Notes: generated by a model not told the origin, from the sequence alone. DNA of 64,000 bases from Eriocheir sinensis (GCF_024679095.1 NC_066513.1:8116404-8180403); one strand, 5' to 3'. Positions 23,562 through 35,936 are shown, numbered from the stretch's first letter. A program made the numbers and translations.

Positions 23562-24676
23562 TCTTTGCTTTCTAAACTGCCCTCTTTCGGATTCTATCCC
23601 TCTCTCTGTTCCTTTATCTCCAGTTTCCTTTCCGGCCGTTCTTTTTCTGCGGTGGTAGACGGTAACTGTTCTTCCCCTAAACCTATCAACAGTGGGGTTC
23701 CACGGGGCTCTGTCCTATCACTCACTCTCTTCCTGTTATTCATCAATGATCGTCTTTCCATAACAAACTGTCCTGTCCACTCATACGCCGACGACTCCAC
23801 TCTGCATTATTCAACTTCTTTCAATAGAAGGCCATCCCAACAAGAAATATACGACTCCAGACTGGAGGCTGCAGAACGCTTAACCTCAGACCTTGCTATC
23901 ATTTCCGATTAGGGTAGAAGGAACCTTGTGTCTTTCAATGCCTCAAAAACTCAATTTCTCCACCTATCAACTCGACACAATCTTCCAAACACCTATCCCC
24001 TATTCTTCGACAACACTCAGCTGTCACCTTCTTCAACACTAGATATCCTCGGTCTATCCTTAACTCAATATCTCAACTGGAAACTTCATATCTCCTCTCT
24101 CGCTAAATCAGCTTCCTCGAGGTCTCCGCCAGTTCTTCTCCCCCGCACAGTTGCTATCCATATACACAGCTCTTCTGAACAGAGAAGAGTCTAAGGCTCT
24201 TCGTCTCATCAGCTCTCCTCCTCCTACCGATAGTCTTCTACCTCTTAAATTCCGTCGCGATGTTGCCTCTCTTTCTTACTTCTATCGATATTTTCATGCC
24301 GATTGTTCTTCTGAACTTGCTAACTGCATGCCTCCCCCCCTCCCGCGGCCCCGCTGCACGCGACTTTCTACTCATGCTCATCCCTATACTGTCCAAACCC
24401 CTTATGCAAGAGTTAACCAGCATCTTCACTCTTTCATCCCTTACGCTGGTAAACTCTGGAACAATCTTCCTTCATCTGTATTTCCTCCTGCCTACGACTT
24501 GAACTCTTTCAAGAGGAGGGTATCAGGACACCTCTCCTCCCGAAATTGACCTCTCTTTCGGCCACCTCTTTTGATTCTTTTTTTAGGAGCAGCGAGTAGC
24601 GGGCTTTTTTTTTATTATTGTTTCCTTTTTTTGTGGCCTTGAACTGTCCCCTTTGTTGTAAAAAAAAAAAAAAAAT
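23562..24676 (+). mobile_element. Jockey-like LINE, RT to poly-A tail
   Basis: A 5'-truncated copy with [20 protein letters not shown] (about 23566-23625), GVPRGSVLSLTLFLLFIND (about 23693-23750), VHSYADDSTLHYSTSF (about 23777-23825) and the C-terminal segment ending FKRRVSGHLSSRN (24505-24548). The 3' untranslated region ends in a poly-A run at 24660-24676. An internal deletion of roughly 75 bp removes the segment around 24170. A stop at 23910 breaks the frame. The catalytic YADD is intact. Confidence 0.85.
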
Positions 24677-24937
24677 ACAAGGCCTGAATTCAAGCTCGGT
24701 CAGTCCTGTCTCCTAATTGATATTTGTCCAGACTTTCCTTCATTTTACGGACACTGTCCGCTGAAACAATGTCTTTGCTAAGTCCATTGCATGTATTCCC
24801 ACTCCTGTATGGACAATTGAACTTCTTTATTGTATTTTTTATACAAGTCCCATTTCTTAGTTTCTTACTGTGTCTGTGTCTCAGTTGCCTCCTCCCTTAC
24901 ATCTCGATTAAATAATATATATCTAGCACTTCCATTT

Positions 24938-25094
24938 TTTTTTTTTTTTTTTTTTTTACGTCGTTGCCTGTTGCGCCGGTAGGCATCTTCCTGGTGGGAC
25001 CTGATGGTCGGCCCAAGGCTTCTTCCAAGTGGGGCCTGATGGTCGGCCCAGCCCGTTCTGGCGGAGGCGAGTGTTTATAGTGGCGCCATCTTTT
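24938..25094 (-). mobile_element. SINE-1, 3' part
   Basis: Starts with a poly-T run (inverted poly-A) at 24938-24957, then the body to GGCGCCATCTTTT near 25094. The tRNA head is missing. It is inserted in the CR1-like copy. Confidence 0.75.
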
Positions 25095-25984
25095 AACTCG
25101 TATGCCTGTACAACGCTATCAGGTCTCCCCTTTCTCTTCGTTCTTCCAGTGTTGGTAAGCCTAGTTCCTCTAATCTAGTCTAGTATGGCAGGCTTGATAG
25201 TTCTGGTACCATCTTAGTCACAATCCTTATCCTTATCTTATATCCTTTTTCTTGTGTGGTAACCAGCTAACCGCCGCAAACTCTAGCCTTGGTCTAATCA
25301 ATGTAGTTATTATTTTCTTTATTATGTCTCCTTCCAAGTAGTGAAATGTCACTCTAATATTTTGCGGCAGACTACATGTCTCTCCGAATATCTTGTTTAC
25401 GTGTTTTCTTAGGTGTCAGTGTATCTTGTATTATTATAATTCCTAAGTCGTTCTCTTCCATCACTGTGTCGATGATCCACCTCATACACTCCACTTGGTC
25501 TATTTTTACTTTTGCCGATTTTCATTGTGTGTCACTTCTTTTCATTGAACTCCATTCCACATTTTTCACTACATTTATGTATCTCATTTAAAGCTTCCTG
25601 CAGTTTATTACAATCATCCTCATCCCTTTTTTTTAAAGCAGTTTGGCGTCATCTTCAAATATACTCATGTAACTCTTTAATCATTTATATATATTAAAAA
25701 CATTATTGGCGGTAACACTGATCCCTGTGAAAATCAACTTGTGGCCGTTCTCCATTATGATATTTCATCTTTCAACACAGTTCTCATTGCTCTGTTTGTT
25801 AGGTAAATTTTCATCCATTCTGTCATTTAGATCCCCAATCCTCCTCTATTTTTTTTTTCACAGCAGTCTTTTATGTGGACTTTTATCAAATGTCTTTTTT
25901 AGGTAAAAAATATATGCACTCCGCCCATTCCTCTCTCTCCTGCACTATATATATTACTCTTCAGTAAAAACATATCACATTTGT

Positions 25985-26158
25985 AACTTGAATTTGAACT
26001 TGAACTCTTTCAAGAGGAGGGTCACAGACTCTCTCTCCCGAAACTGATCTTTTTTTTCACCACCTTTCTTCTTTTTCTTTAGGCAGCGCGAGCGCTTTTT
26101 TTTTTTTTTTTTGTTTTGTTTTTTTTTTCCTTTGAGCTGTAAAAAAAAAAAAAAAAAA
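25985..26158 (+). mobile_element. Jockey-like LINE 3' tail
   Basis: Only the last coding bases (FKRRV.. type, about 26005-26030), the 3' untranslated region and the poly-A run (26140-26158) remain: a strongly 5'-truncated insertion of about 170 bp into the CR1-like copy. Confidence 0.75.
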
Positions 26159-26407
26159 TTTACCTTGTCTGAATCCAAATTGACTTTTATTTAATAACTT
26201 ATCTCTTCCTAGATGGTCTACCTACTGTCTTTTAATTATCTTTCCACACAACTTGCACATTACGCCTGTTATAAAAACCGGTCTATAGTTCAGAGGCTCT
26301 TTTTTGTTTCCGCTCTTATATAATGGGACCACCTGTGCTTTTTTTCCATTGTACTGGGACTTCCCCGGTCTTGATTGAACAACTTTTAATAACATGATTT
26401 TTTTTTT

Positions 26408-26722
26408 TCATGTACGCCGGTAGGCTTTTCTTGAGGGGCCTAGATGGTAGTCGGCCCCAGGCCGTCATGGCGCAGGCAAGTGTTTATAGTGGCGCCATCT
26501 CTTGGCTCATGCTGCCCCCCGAAACTCGTTTTTGTTTCACTTGGACGGTTTCCTCTAGAGTCCGGGTTGATGGTTTGTCTTCAGGACAGCATGTGGGTAG
26601 TTTTAAGCCACTCGGCGGTGACTGAAAAATCCGAGGTGGTAGGGTGGGGATTCGAACCCGCGTCGTCCTTCACGCGGTGAATGTGGGCCAAACACGCTAC
26701 CACTCAGCCACCGCCTACCCTA
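26408..26722 (-). mobile_element. SINE-1 copy in CR1-like LINE
   Basis: Nearly full length, inverted: short T-run, the body with AGTGGCGCCATCTCTTGGCT (about 26486-26505), the B-box complement GGATTCGAACCC (about 26648-26659) and the head ending CAGCCACCGCC near 26716. CR1 sequence continues on both sides. Confidence 0.8.
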
Positions 26723-27984
26723 ATTGGCTATATTTCCTGCTCACTGCACTCATTTAGTACTTGACCTCCTATTTCATCTGGACCCATTGTGTTCTTACCA
26801 TCTAGTGATTTTAATAGCTTCATTATCTCCTTTCTATCCACTTTTATGTTTTCCAATCTCTTGACGCTTCTCTCTTCATTTCTCGTTTCAAATTTAATAT
26901 TTCACAGATTTCCTTTGTATCCTCATAGACTTGGTCATTCACTCCGAACGCATTCACAGCATCTTTTTTTTACTCAATTTCGTATCTCAATTTCTTATTT
27001 ATGTATCTATAAAAAATGGGTTCTTACAGTTTTCTACTATGTTATTTTCATACTTTATTTTTTCTCTCCTCACTTTGGTGTAATTATTTCTAGCTTGTCT
27101 ATACTTTTCCCTATCTATGGCATTCCTTCTCCATTTTTAGGTTATCCGTGCTTTATCTTTCTTTATCTTTGCTTCCAGACATCTTGTATTGAACCACTCT
27201 TTTTTGTCCCTCTTTCCTTTAATTTTAATACATAGTGAGGTACACACTTTACAAGACCTCCATTATGAATTTTAAGGAAGTGATCATATTTTTGTTGGAC
27301 TTTTCTCAGCTTTTCCATATCTGCCCAATTTATACTTCCAAAAAAAGCTCTCAAGTCGTTATACTTAGGTTTATTGCAATTCTTTCTTTTCTCTTTATGT
27401 TTTTCTAAACCAATTTCTTTACATTCTTCATTAATTTCTATTTGTAATACTTCATGGTCAATTTTTTTTCCGGTGGGCACTCGTGTTGCACTTTACTTAA
27501 CAAGTTTGTTCCTTTATTGAAGATTAAGTCCAATCTTGTCGGTTCATCTTCTCTAAATATCGTCTCTTCTTTCGTCCATTGTGTCATGAGGTTATCTGTG
27601 GCCAATTTTAATACTTTAGCTCCCCATGAAGTTTCCTCACATTCTATTTCAAACTTTTCCCATTTGACATTATTACATTTTAAGTCCCGTGCTAGAACTA
27701 CATTCTTGCTATTTCTAATGGTGTCATCTAAAGCTTTCCTTGCACGTTTTAATAGATTGTTATAAATTTCGTTGGTCCAGCTTGCTGTGTGTGGGTGCAC
27801 ATATGCCACCAGTACTGTCAGTTTTTCACCGCATTTCAACTGTAGTAGAACATTTAAAATTTCCACATTATCTGGCTTTGTTCTCACTTTTAACAATTTT
27901 AAGTCCGTTTTGACGCATAGGGTAGGGGAAGGTCTATCTGAATGAGGAATGCAGCGCCCTCAACCTCCCCGAGCTGTTTTTCCC

Positions 27985-28055
<71 letters not shown>
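27985..28055. repeat. (CT)n microsatellite
   Basis: About 70 bp of CT next to the 5' side of the CR1-like copy. Confidence 0.93.
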
Positions 28056-28057
<2 letters not shown>

Positions 28058-28395
28058 GTTTATGCTTTTTTCTTTGGGTAACCGGGAGATTAATCCTCCC
28101 AGGGGTCCTGCGTCCCAGCCCTATGGTGAGCAGTCAGTCCAGCCCCTGATATGGACTGGTTGGGGGGAAGGGTTTGCACCCCCTACCCCCACAAAAAAAA
28201 ACATTATCCTAGCAAAGAACAAATTAAAACGTAGAGGTCGGGGTCGGGGCGCGAGCCTCGACCCCGATCCGGTCTTGCCGGGGGCGCCCGACCGCGCGGC
28301 AGGCTTCCACGATGCATCCGCATACGGGGAGTCTGTCGTCCGTTACGGGTGCAGGGCAAAGCCTACGGGAACCCTGCACCTCGAAGGAGGAAGGG
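28056..28395. other. G/C-rich stretch, possible LINE 5' leader
   Basis: Contains GGTCGGGGTCGGGGCGCGAG and similar words. No protein similarity. It may be the leader of the RTE-type element whose endonuclease starts at about 29100, with the TIR-like block between them; this is inference. Confidence 0.35.
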
Positions 28396-29035
28396 CCTTC
28401 GACTCGCTTCACACGAGCGGTATTGTACCGCGCGGTTTTCCCGCGCGGTTTAAGAATAAATGAAGTTCAATTCAGTGAGGCTCTTCACACGCTAGCCGCG
28501 CAGCTTAATTCCCGCGCGACAATGATTTACCAGCCGTGTGCACTGCCAACCCGCGCGGCGCCAGGCAGTTCAGAATACTCTAGAAGTCTATGGAGCCCTT
28601 CAGACAGGAGTTTTTTCCCCGAGTGGCAATCGTGGTTAATCTGTAGCAGAGGTTCAATTTGCTCACACGTTCTTCAAATATAAAAGATGACATGCGGAAA
28701 TAATTGAAAAACTTTTCTTCATAGCTTTCAGGTCAGATAATATACGTAATGTGTAGAATGCTCCTTGAAGGAGCCTAGAGCTGTTCATTGGGTGGGTCCA
28801 CCATTTACGTAGTCTCTTCTATTTCAACACCCTGTTCATTATATACACATAGATCACTCTCTTTTTTACATCCTCCATCTCGAACAAACACCGACAAACT
28901 GACAAGTATTCTGTGCACTGCTGCAGACGAACCGCGCGGGAAAAAAAACGCTCGTGTGAAGACATTACTCTTAGACACCCACCCGCGCGGCCATATTAAC
29001 GCGCGGGAATAAACCTCTCACGTGAAGGCGGTCTT
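28396..29035. mobile_element. CGCG-rich inverted-repeat element (probable MITE)
   Basis: The left arm has GCTTCACACGAGCGG (28406) and CCGCGCGGTTTTCCCGCGCG (28429-28448). The inverted right part has TTCACACGAGCG (28952-28963) and CCCGCGCGG. An outer, weaker pair matches the left end to CCTTCACGTGAGAGG (inverted, about 29011-29025). Several nested CGCGCG-containing inverted repeats suggest a foldback or TIR element without transposase. Target duplication not resolved. Confidence 0.45.
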
Positions 29036-29044
29036 CTAGCCCCT

Positions 29045-29870
29045 CTTTTTGTTTTAAGGGTGGCCGGGGTGGTGCAGAGGTTGCGCCCGCCCGCATAACC
29101 TTAACCTTCGGAGGGCTCTGCGTGTGGGCTCCTGGAACGTCCGGAGCCTCTCGGACGATGATCGACTGTCCTACCTATCAAATGAGCTCAGAAGGTTGAC
29201 GGTGGACATAGTGGTACTCTCTAATACAAGGAGGCCTTGCAGTGGCGAGACCAGTAAGGGAGGGTACACCTACTACTGGTCCAGCACGAGCAACGGCTTC
29301 CATCTCAAGGGGGTAGCTATGGGCATCTCGAGCCATCTGCTGCCGTTTGTGGTTGTTGTTGCTCCGGTTGATGAATGTATAATGCGAATGAGGCTGAAGC
29401 ACACACTGGGCTTCATGTCTCTTGTTGCAGTGTACGCTCCTACCGAAATGCGCGAAACTGAAGAGAAAGAGATGTTCTACGCCAAACTCGACTCCGTATT
29501 AGACCAGTGCCCTCTCCGGGACACACTCATTGTCCTGGGCGACTTCAGTGCTACTACTGGCACTGACAGTGGTTGGCTACGAGCTATGTGTTGGTCCCCA
29601 TGGTTCTGGTACCGGGAACATCAACCGTTCTCTCCTCCTGAATTTTGCAAAATCCAGAAGGTTGAGAACTGCGGGTTCCTGGTACCAGAGACAAGAGCTG
29701 CACCGTTGGACTTGATATAGCGATGCCGGAGCTAAGGAGACTGACCACATCCTCGTAAGTACTCGTTGGAGGATCCTTCAGAACTGCAGAGTTTATCGAG
29801 TGACCTGAACTTGACCTGGCCTCGAAGTACTGACCTCCCTGGACTAGCCAAAGATTCATGTGACTACATA
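29045..29870 (+). mobile_element. RTE-clade LINE endonuclease
   Basis: Reads WNVRSLSDDDRLSYLSNELR (29131-29190), DIVVLSNTRRPCSGE, GGYTYYWS, LKHTLGFMSLVAVYAPTEMR (about 29394-29453) and LIVLGDFSATTGTD (about 29527-29570). These are the endonuclease blocks of RTE/BovB-type elements, with the family's DFNAxTGTD motif changed to DFSATTGTD. A frameshift near 29580 moves the continuation to another frame (ETDHILVSTRW near 29730-29770). No RT follows: the copy is 3'-truncated, unusual for a LINE and better explained by deletion. Confidence 0.8.
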
Positions 29871-30360
29871 TTTGCAAATTACTGTTTGATCTGTATGGTG
29901 CATATCACAAAACTGCGTTTATCTCAAAACAGATTTTTTCGCATATAATGTGAAACACTTTTGCGTTTTTTTATGCGATTTCGATAACTCTTTTTGCAAA
30001 ATGTTTCTGCCTTGGGTATTTATAAAAAAAAGTGCATTGCCAGATCTTATTTTCACCATTCATGTCTATGGCCGTTTTTTATGTCATGAATTTTAGTGAA
30101 CGAAAAAATGACAATTTTACATAGTTTACCATAAATCAATCTTTTCAGCTAGGTTTTTAGGAATGCACTTTGATGTATTTTAGCATGTATATTATTTGTG
30201 GTTAAAAGGGTATTACCGTGCTCTACATAATTTCTTTATCATTTCAACTTCGCCAAAATATATCGCATTTGCATATATATGATTTTTTACGCAAAACTAC
30301 TGCAACGAATTCGATAATAACTTGGGTTAGTAGGACCGGAAAACTGAAAGCATCAGCCGA
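29871..30360. other. A/T-rich stretch, nothing recognised
   Basis: No coding similarity. Several short TATGCGATTT/AAATCGCAT-like words but no convincing terminal inverted repeat. Confidence 0.35.
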
Positions 30361-30495
30361 GTTAAAGAACATCCACCTTTAGCTTAATAAGTCTATTTTT
30401 CCCTTCCTAGCCCTATCACCTCGTCCACCTCCTCTGTCAGCCTTCCGGCTTTTTCATTTAGGCTTGTCAGTATTTCTTTCACTCTAGTGATTTCA

Positions 30496-30575
<80 letters not shown>

Positions 30576-31378
30576 CCCTCATTGGGATTTTCATTCTCCT
30601 TAACACCCATGATTAATACACTCTTCTTCTCTGCCAATTCTCGAGCCAAATCTTCCTTAATTCTTATTAACTATAGACAACTCACGCTCCATCTCCACTT
30701 TTCTATCCCTTTCTTGTTGTTCCAGGATTTCTTTGAAACTTCATTGCTCATTTTCATTTTCTTTTCTCGATACATTTATTTCTATCTCAACTAATTTCTT
30801 GAACTTTTTTCCACATCTACTTCACTGTCAATATTTACCTTTACCCTTCTCAGTATTTCTTCTTTGACCATTACTTTTATCATGTCTTCCATGTTGACAT
30901 CACTGGCACTTCCCTTTTTCATTTTTTCGTTTTCCTCCCTTAGTTTCCTGACTTCTTCCCCTCTGGCAACTGGCTCCTTCTTTAGATCATCCACAATGTC
31001 AACAAATTTTCTAAAGTCATCCATCAGACCCCTAACCTCCTTCTTTGAGTTTCTTTCTCCAGTCGTTTGCTGCTTGTCCACATTCCCGGGGCTGGCATTG
31101 CTGCCGGCGAAAAGCCACCAAATCCATAGTCAGATTCGTACACAATGTTTATCTGGTCCTCCTCACCCGACGCCATCTTGCCTGGGCTGGTCCGGCCGCG
31201 GCAGTTGTTTACACTTCCATTGGCATCTTTTCTTCGATTTCTTTGTGTTCATTTATCCCTTTCGGAAACGGGCCCTATCCCCAGGCCCTGACCTCACAAA
31301 CTGTAGGCAAATGTGTCGAATTCCTGGTCCATAGGCAGAGCGGATCGGCGTGATGTTTACGTCTCGGCGTCCCGGGGG
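30361..31378 (-). mobile_element. CR1-like LINE 5' end and ORF1
   Basis: Minus strand: 5' leader from about 31378, then a charged coiled-coil ORF1 (MDDFRKFVDIVDDLKKE, then EVRKLREENEKMKKG, about 31020-30905) and further Lys/Glu-rich sequence to about 30370. Related ORF1 sequence lies at 38640-38950, 40300-41100 and 58650-58890. A (CT)n expansion (30499) sits in the coding part. The 5' end directly touches the (GT)n tail of the next CR1-like copy at 31380. Confidence 0.65.
30499..30575. repeat. (CT)n(GT)n expansion in LINE ORF1
   Basis: About 62 bp CT then GT. At the same place sibling copies have only TCTCTCAGTGTACG (38764) or TCTCTCTGTGC (40748). Confidence 0.9.
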
Positions 31379-31379
31379 T

Positions 31380-31845
31380 GAGTGTGTGTGTGTGTGTATT
31401 TACCAATTTGTATTTATCTATTTATATTACACAGGGTCTTATATATTTTTCTTCTATGTGGTGACCAAACAACAGTTGCATACTCTAACTTTGATCTAAT
31501 CAATTTTGTTCTTTTTTACTGTATCATGTCCCCATCTTAGTAGTGAAATGTCACTCGAATATTTTGCAGTAAACTATGTTACCCCAAATGTCGTATGTAT
31601 ATGCTTCTCATGTGCCAGTTTATCTTGTAATATGATTCCTAAGTCTTTTTCTTCCTTCACTGTGTCGATGATTGTCCCTCCTATCTTCTACACACTACAT
31701 AGTCTATTTTTACTTTTTCCCATTTTCATTTTGTGGCATTTCTTTTCGTTTTCGTTTTCGTTTCTTTACTCCTTTCAGGTATCTCATTTTAATATTCCTG
31801 CAGCTTAATACAGTCACCATCATCTCATATTTTTCAATTTCCCCT
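31380..31845 (-). mobile_element. CR1-like LINE, 3' RT part with GT tail
   Basis: Starts with the (GT)n plus ATTTACCAATTTG inverted 3' end. It contains the RT C-terminal region parallel to 25210-25670 of the sibling copy. It is cut at about 31845 by a jockey-like insertion. It may be the 3' end of the copy whose 5' part is 37925-41482, the two separated by later insertions; that link is inference. Confidence 0.65.
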
Positions 31846-34800
31846 TCTCGCATGGGGGGGGGACACAAATTCCCTCAGAGAGGGCTCCCCTTTTGGCTCC
31901 CGACCCGAGAAGTGTTTTGATAACTCCTCAAACTTCTTCTTTACCAACTTCTGCAACATTCGCGGTCTTCGTTTTAGTTTTCCTTCTGTGGAACACCATC
32001 TCTCCTCCACTAAACCTCACCTTCTTTTCCTCACCGACACACAGGTCCCAGGGGCTACTGACAGCAGTCTCTAATGTGTTCCTATCTCTATCCTAAATTT
32101 CAATCCAAAGCTGAATGTTGTACCTACGTGCGCAACGACATCACTTGCTCTCGTGCCCACGACCTTGACTCTTCTGAATTCTCCACCATCTGGCCAAGAC
32201 TTAATTGTCACTATATTACTAAATACGTCTGTGCTGTTTTTCTCTCACCCAACTCTACCAACTATGTATTTTTTGTTTTACTATTTGAACTCCAATGTAG
32301 AGCACATCTTGACTAACATTCCCTTCGCTGAAATCTCGATCCTAGGAGATTTCAATGTTCACCACCAGCTTTGGCTTTCATCCTATCTCACTGACCAGCC
32401 TGGTAAACAATCCTACAACTTTGCTCTCCTCAATGATCTAGAGCAGTTGGTGCGGCACCCTACTCGTATTCCCGATCACCTTTGAGACACACACAATATT
32501 CTCCACCTCTTCCTAATCTGTAATCCTTCAGCTTATTCTATTAAACTGTTCTTTCCGTTGCGCTCCTCCGATCACAACCTTATTTCGGTATTCTCTCCTA
32601 TCGCTCCTGTACAGCCTCGGGACCCACCGAAGAGGTGATGCTTCTGGCATTTTACTTCCGCTCGGTGGGACGACCTGATGATGTACTTTTCGGATTTCCC
32701 GTGGAATGATTACTGCCTCCAGGAGAGAGACCCCTCTGTGTGTGCCCAGCGTTTCACAAAAGTGATTGTCTCTGGAATGGAGGCACACATTCCACGTACT
32801 TTCTCTACCTCCCATGCTAAAAAAAAAACTTAGTTGAATCGCGCGTGTTGTCGTGCAATCAAAGATAGTGAGGCAGCTCACAAAAGGTACCCGAGCCTTC
32901 GCTCTCCTGTTAATCATGATCTTTACATTTCAGTCCGGAAACGTGTCAAATCTACTCTCCGATTTACCAAAAAATCTTTCATTAATAGAAAGTACCACAA
33001 CCTTGCTTTCTTTAATTCTTCCAGAGATTTCTGGCAGATGGATAAAACTTCTTTATCTTTCCCTCCTCTACTTAACCTTGACGGCAGTACCGCAGCCACA
33101 TCTATCTCTAAGGCTGAACTCTTTGTTTAAATTTTCCCTAAAATCTCCTCTCTGGACGATTCTGGACATACTCCTCCAACTCATCCCCCCTCTGACTCCA
33201 CTATGCCTGTTATTAAGATTCTTAAGAATGACGTTTTCTATGCTCTTTCTGATCTCTTTTTTCAGAAGGCTTATGGGCCTAATGAAGTGCCTCCTATTGT
33301 CCTTAAAAAATGTGTTTTTGTGCTGCCACTTTGCCTGGTCAAACTCTTTCGTCTCTGCCTTTTAACATCTACCTTTCTTTCCTGCTGGAAATACCCCTGC
33401 ATACAGTCTGTGCCCAAGAAGGGTGACCGCTCCAAGCCCTCAAACTACCGCCCTGCCTTTCCGTCCCTCCATTTTACCGTTCCTGTCTTTCTAAAGCTTT
33501 TGAATCGATCCTTAACAGGAAGATTCATAAGCATATATCCACTTCTGACCTTCTATCTGATCGCCAGCATGGGTTCCGCAAGTGGCGTTCTATTGGTGAT
33601 CTTGCTTTCTTAACTGACTCCTGGTCATCCCCTCTTTGACGTTTTGGTTAAACTTTTACAGTTGCGATAGAGATTTCGAAAACTTTCGATAGAGTCTGGC
33701 ACAACTCTTTGCTTTTTAAACTACCCTCCTACGGATTCTATCCCTCTCTTTGTATCTTTATCTTCAGTTTCCTTTCCGGCCGGTCTATCTCTGCTGTGGT
33801 AGACGGTCACTGTTCTTTCCCTAAACCCATCAACAGTGGTGTCCCGCAGGGCTCTGTCCTGTCTCTCACTCTGTTTCTAATATTCATCAATGATCTTTCC
33901 ACAACAAGCTGTTATATCCACTCGTACGCCGACTACTCAACTTTACAGTATTCAACTTCTTTCAAAGAAGACCCTCCCAACAGGAATTACAAGATTCCAG
34001 ACAGGAGGCTGCAGAATGCTTAACCGCACACCTTGCTATCATTTCCGATTGGGGTAAAAGGAACCTGGTGTCCTTCAATGCCTCAAACCTCAATTTCTCC
34101 ACCTATCAACTCGACATAATCTTTCAAACACCTATCCCCTATTCTTTGACAACACTCAGCTATCACTTTCTTCTACAATAAATATTCTTCGCCTATCCTT
34201 ACCTCAAAATCTTAACTGGAAACTTCACATTTCTTCTCTCACTAAATCAGCTCCCTCGAGGTTCGGCGTTCTGTACCGTCTCCGCCAGTTATTTTCCCCC
34301 GCACAGTTGCTATCCATATACAGGGGCCTTGTAGGTCCTCGTATGGACTATGCATCTTACGTGTGGGGGGCGTCACTCACACAGTCTTTTTAACAGAATA
34401 TAGTCTAAGTTTCTTCGTCTCATCAACTCCCCTCCTCTTACTGACAGTGTTCTACCTTTTAAACTCCGCCGCCATGTTGCATCCTTTTCTATCTTCTATC
34501 GATATATCCATGCTGACTGCTCTTCTGAACTTGCTAACTGCATGCCTCCCCCCCTCCCACGGTCCCGCTGCACACGACTTTCTACTCAAGCTCATCCCTA
34601 TACTGTCAACATTTCTTATGCAAGAGTTAACCAGCATCTTCACTCTTTTTTCCCTCACGCTGGTAAAATCTGGAACAATCCTTCACCTGTATTTTATCAA
34701 GCTTACGATTTGAACTCTTTCAAAAGGAGGGTATCAGGACACCTATACTTACGAAATTGACCTATCTTTTGACCACTCCTCTTAAATCCTAATAGCAACA

Positions 34801-34860
34801 GTGATTTGCGGGCTTTTTTTCATCATTATTTTTATTTATTTTGCCCTCATGTAGTTCTTT
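31846..34860 (+). mobile_element. Jockey-like LINE, nearly full length
   Basis: The most complete copy of the family, about 3 kb: 5' leader with a G-run, endonuclease ([17 protein letters not shown], 32335-32385; STIWPRLNCHYITKYVCAVF, about 32187-32246), linker with ISVRKRVKSTLRFTKKSF (about 32932-32985), and RT with KPSNYRP (about 33434), AIEISKTFDRVWHNSLLFKL (about 33665-33720) and NSGVPQGSVLSLTLFLIFIN (about 33833-33890). The catalytic block reads YADY instead of YADD (33923-33940), so activity is lost even without the many frameshifts. The C-terminal region ends FKRRVSGHLYLRN (34717-34757), then the 3' untranslated region. Confidence 0.87.
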
Positions 34861-34861
34861 A

Positions 34862-35936
34862 CTTTCTGGCAAGGAGAGGTGTCCTGATATCTTCCTCTTG
34901 AAAGAGTTCAAGTCGTAGGCAGGAGGAAATACAGATGAAGGATAATTGTTCCAGAGTTTACCAGCGTGAGGGATGAAGGATTAAAAATGCTGGTTAACAC
35001 TTGCGTAAGGAATTTGGACAGTAAAGCGATGAGCTTGAGTAGAAAGTCGTGTGCGGCGAGGCCGCGGGGGGGAAGAGGCATGCAGTTAGCAAGTTCAGAA
35101 GAGCAGTCAGTGTGAAAATATCGATAGAAGATAGAAAGAGTGGCAACATGGCGGCGGAATTTAAGAGGTAAACGACTGTTAGAAAGAGGAGGCGAGCTGA
35201 TGAGACGAAGAGCCTTAGACTTCAATATGTCCATCAGAGCTGTATGAGTGGAGCCCCCTTTCACACGTGAGATGCATACTCCATACGAGGGCGGACAAGG
35301 CCCCTGTATATGAATAGCAACTGTGCGGGGGAGAAGAACTGGCGGAGACGATACAGAACGCCCAACCTCGAGGAAGCTGATTAAGTGAGAGAGGAGATGT
35401 GAAGTTTCCAGTTAAGATTTTGAGTTATGGCTAGACCGAGGATATTTAGTGTTGAAGAAGGTGACAAGTGAGTGTTGTCGAAGAATAGGGGATAGATGTT
35501 TGAAAGATTGTGTCGAGTTGGTAGGTGGAGAAATTGAGTTTTTGAGGCATTGAAGGACACAAGGTTCCTTCTATCCCACTCGGAAATGATAGCAAGGTCT
35601 GAGGGTAAGCGTTCTGCAGCCTCCAGTCTGGAGTCATGTAATTCCTGTTGAGAGGATCTTCCGTTGAAAGAAGTCGTCAGCGTATGAGTGAATAGGACAG
35701 TTTGTTATGAAAAGAAGATCATTGATGAATAACAGGAAGAGAGTGGGTGAGAGGACAGAGCCCTGTGGAACACCACTTTTGATAGTTTTATTGGAAGAAC
35801 AGTGACCGTCTACCACAGCAGAGATTGAGTTGCCGGAAAGGAAACTAGACATAGAGGAACAGCGAGAGGGATAGAATCCGAAAGAGGGCAGTTTGGAAAG
35901 CAAAGAGTTGTGCCACTCTATCGAAGGCTTTCGATA

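Larger units (their letters stand above)
24677..27950 (-). mobile_element. CR1-like LINE, endonuclease to C-terminus, heavily interrupted
   Basis: The order on the minus strand is endonuclease (VLVAYVHPHTASWTNEIYNN, about 27810-27750; DLKCNNVKWEKFE, about 27685-27650), linker, RT with GPDEIGG (about 26785) and SQGSVLPPIMFLIYIND (about 25732-25675), then thumb and C-terminal SLDKYQLGDRTDRA (about 24735-24695). The YIND region here keeps a short unexpanded TATATA. Two SINE-1 copies (24938, 26408) and a jockey-like tail (25985) interrupt it. All domains are frameshifted. Confidence 0.8.
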
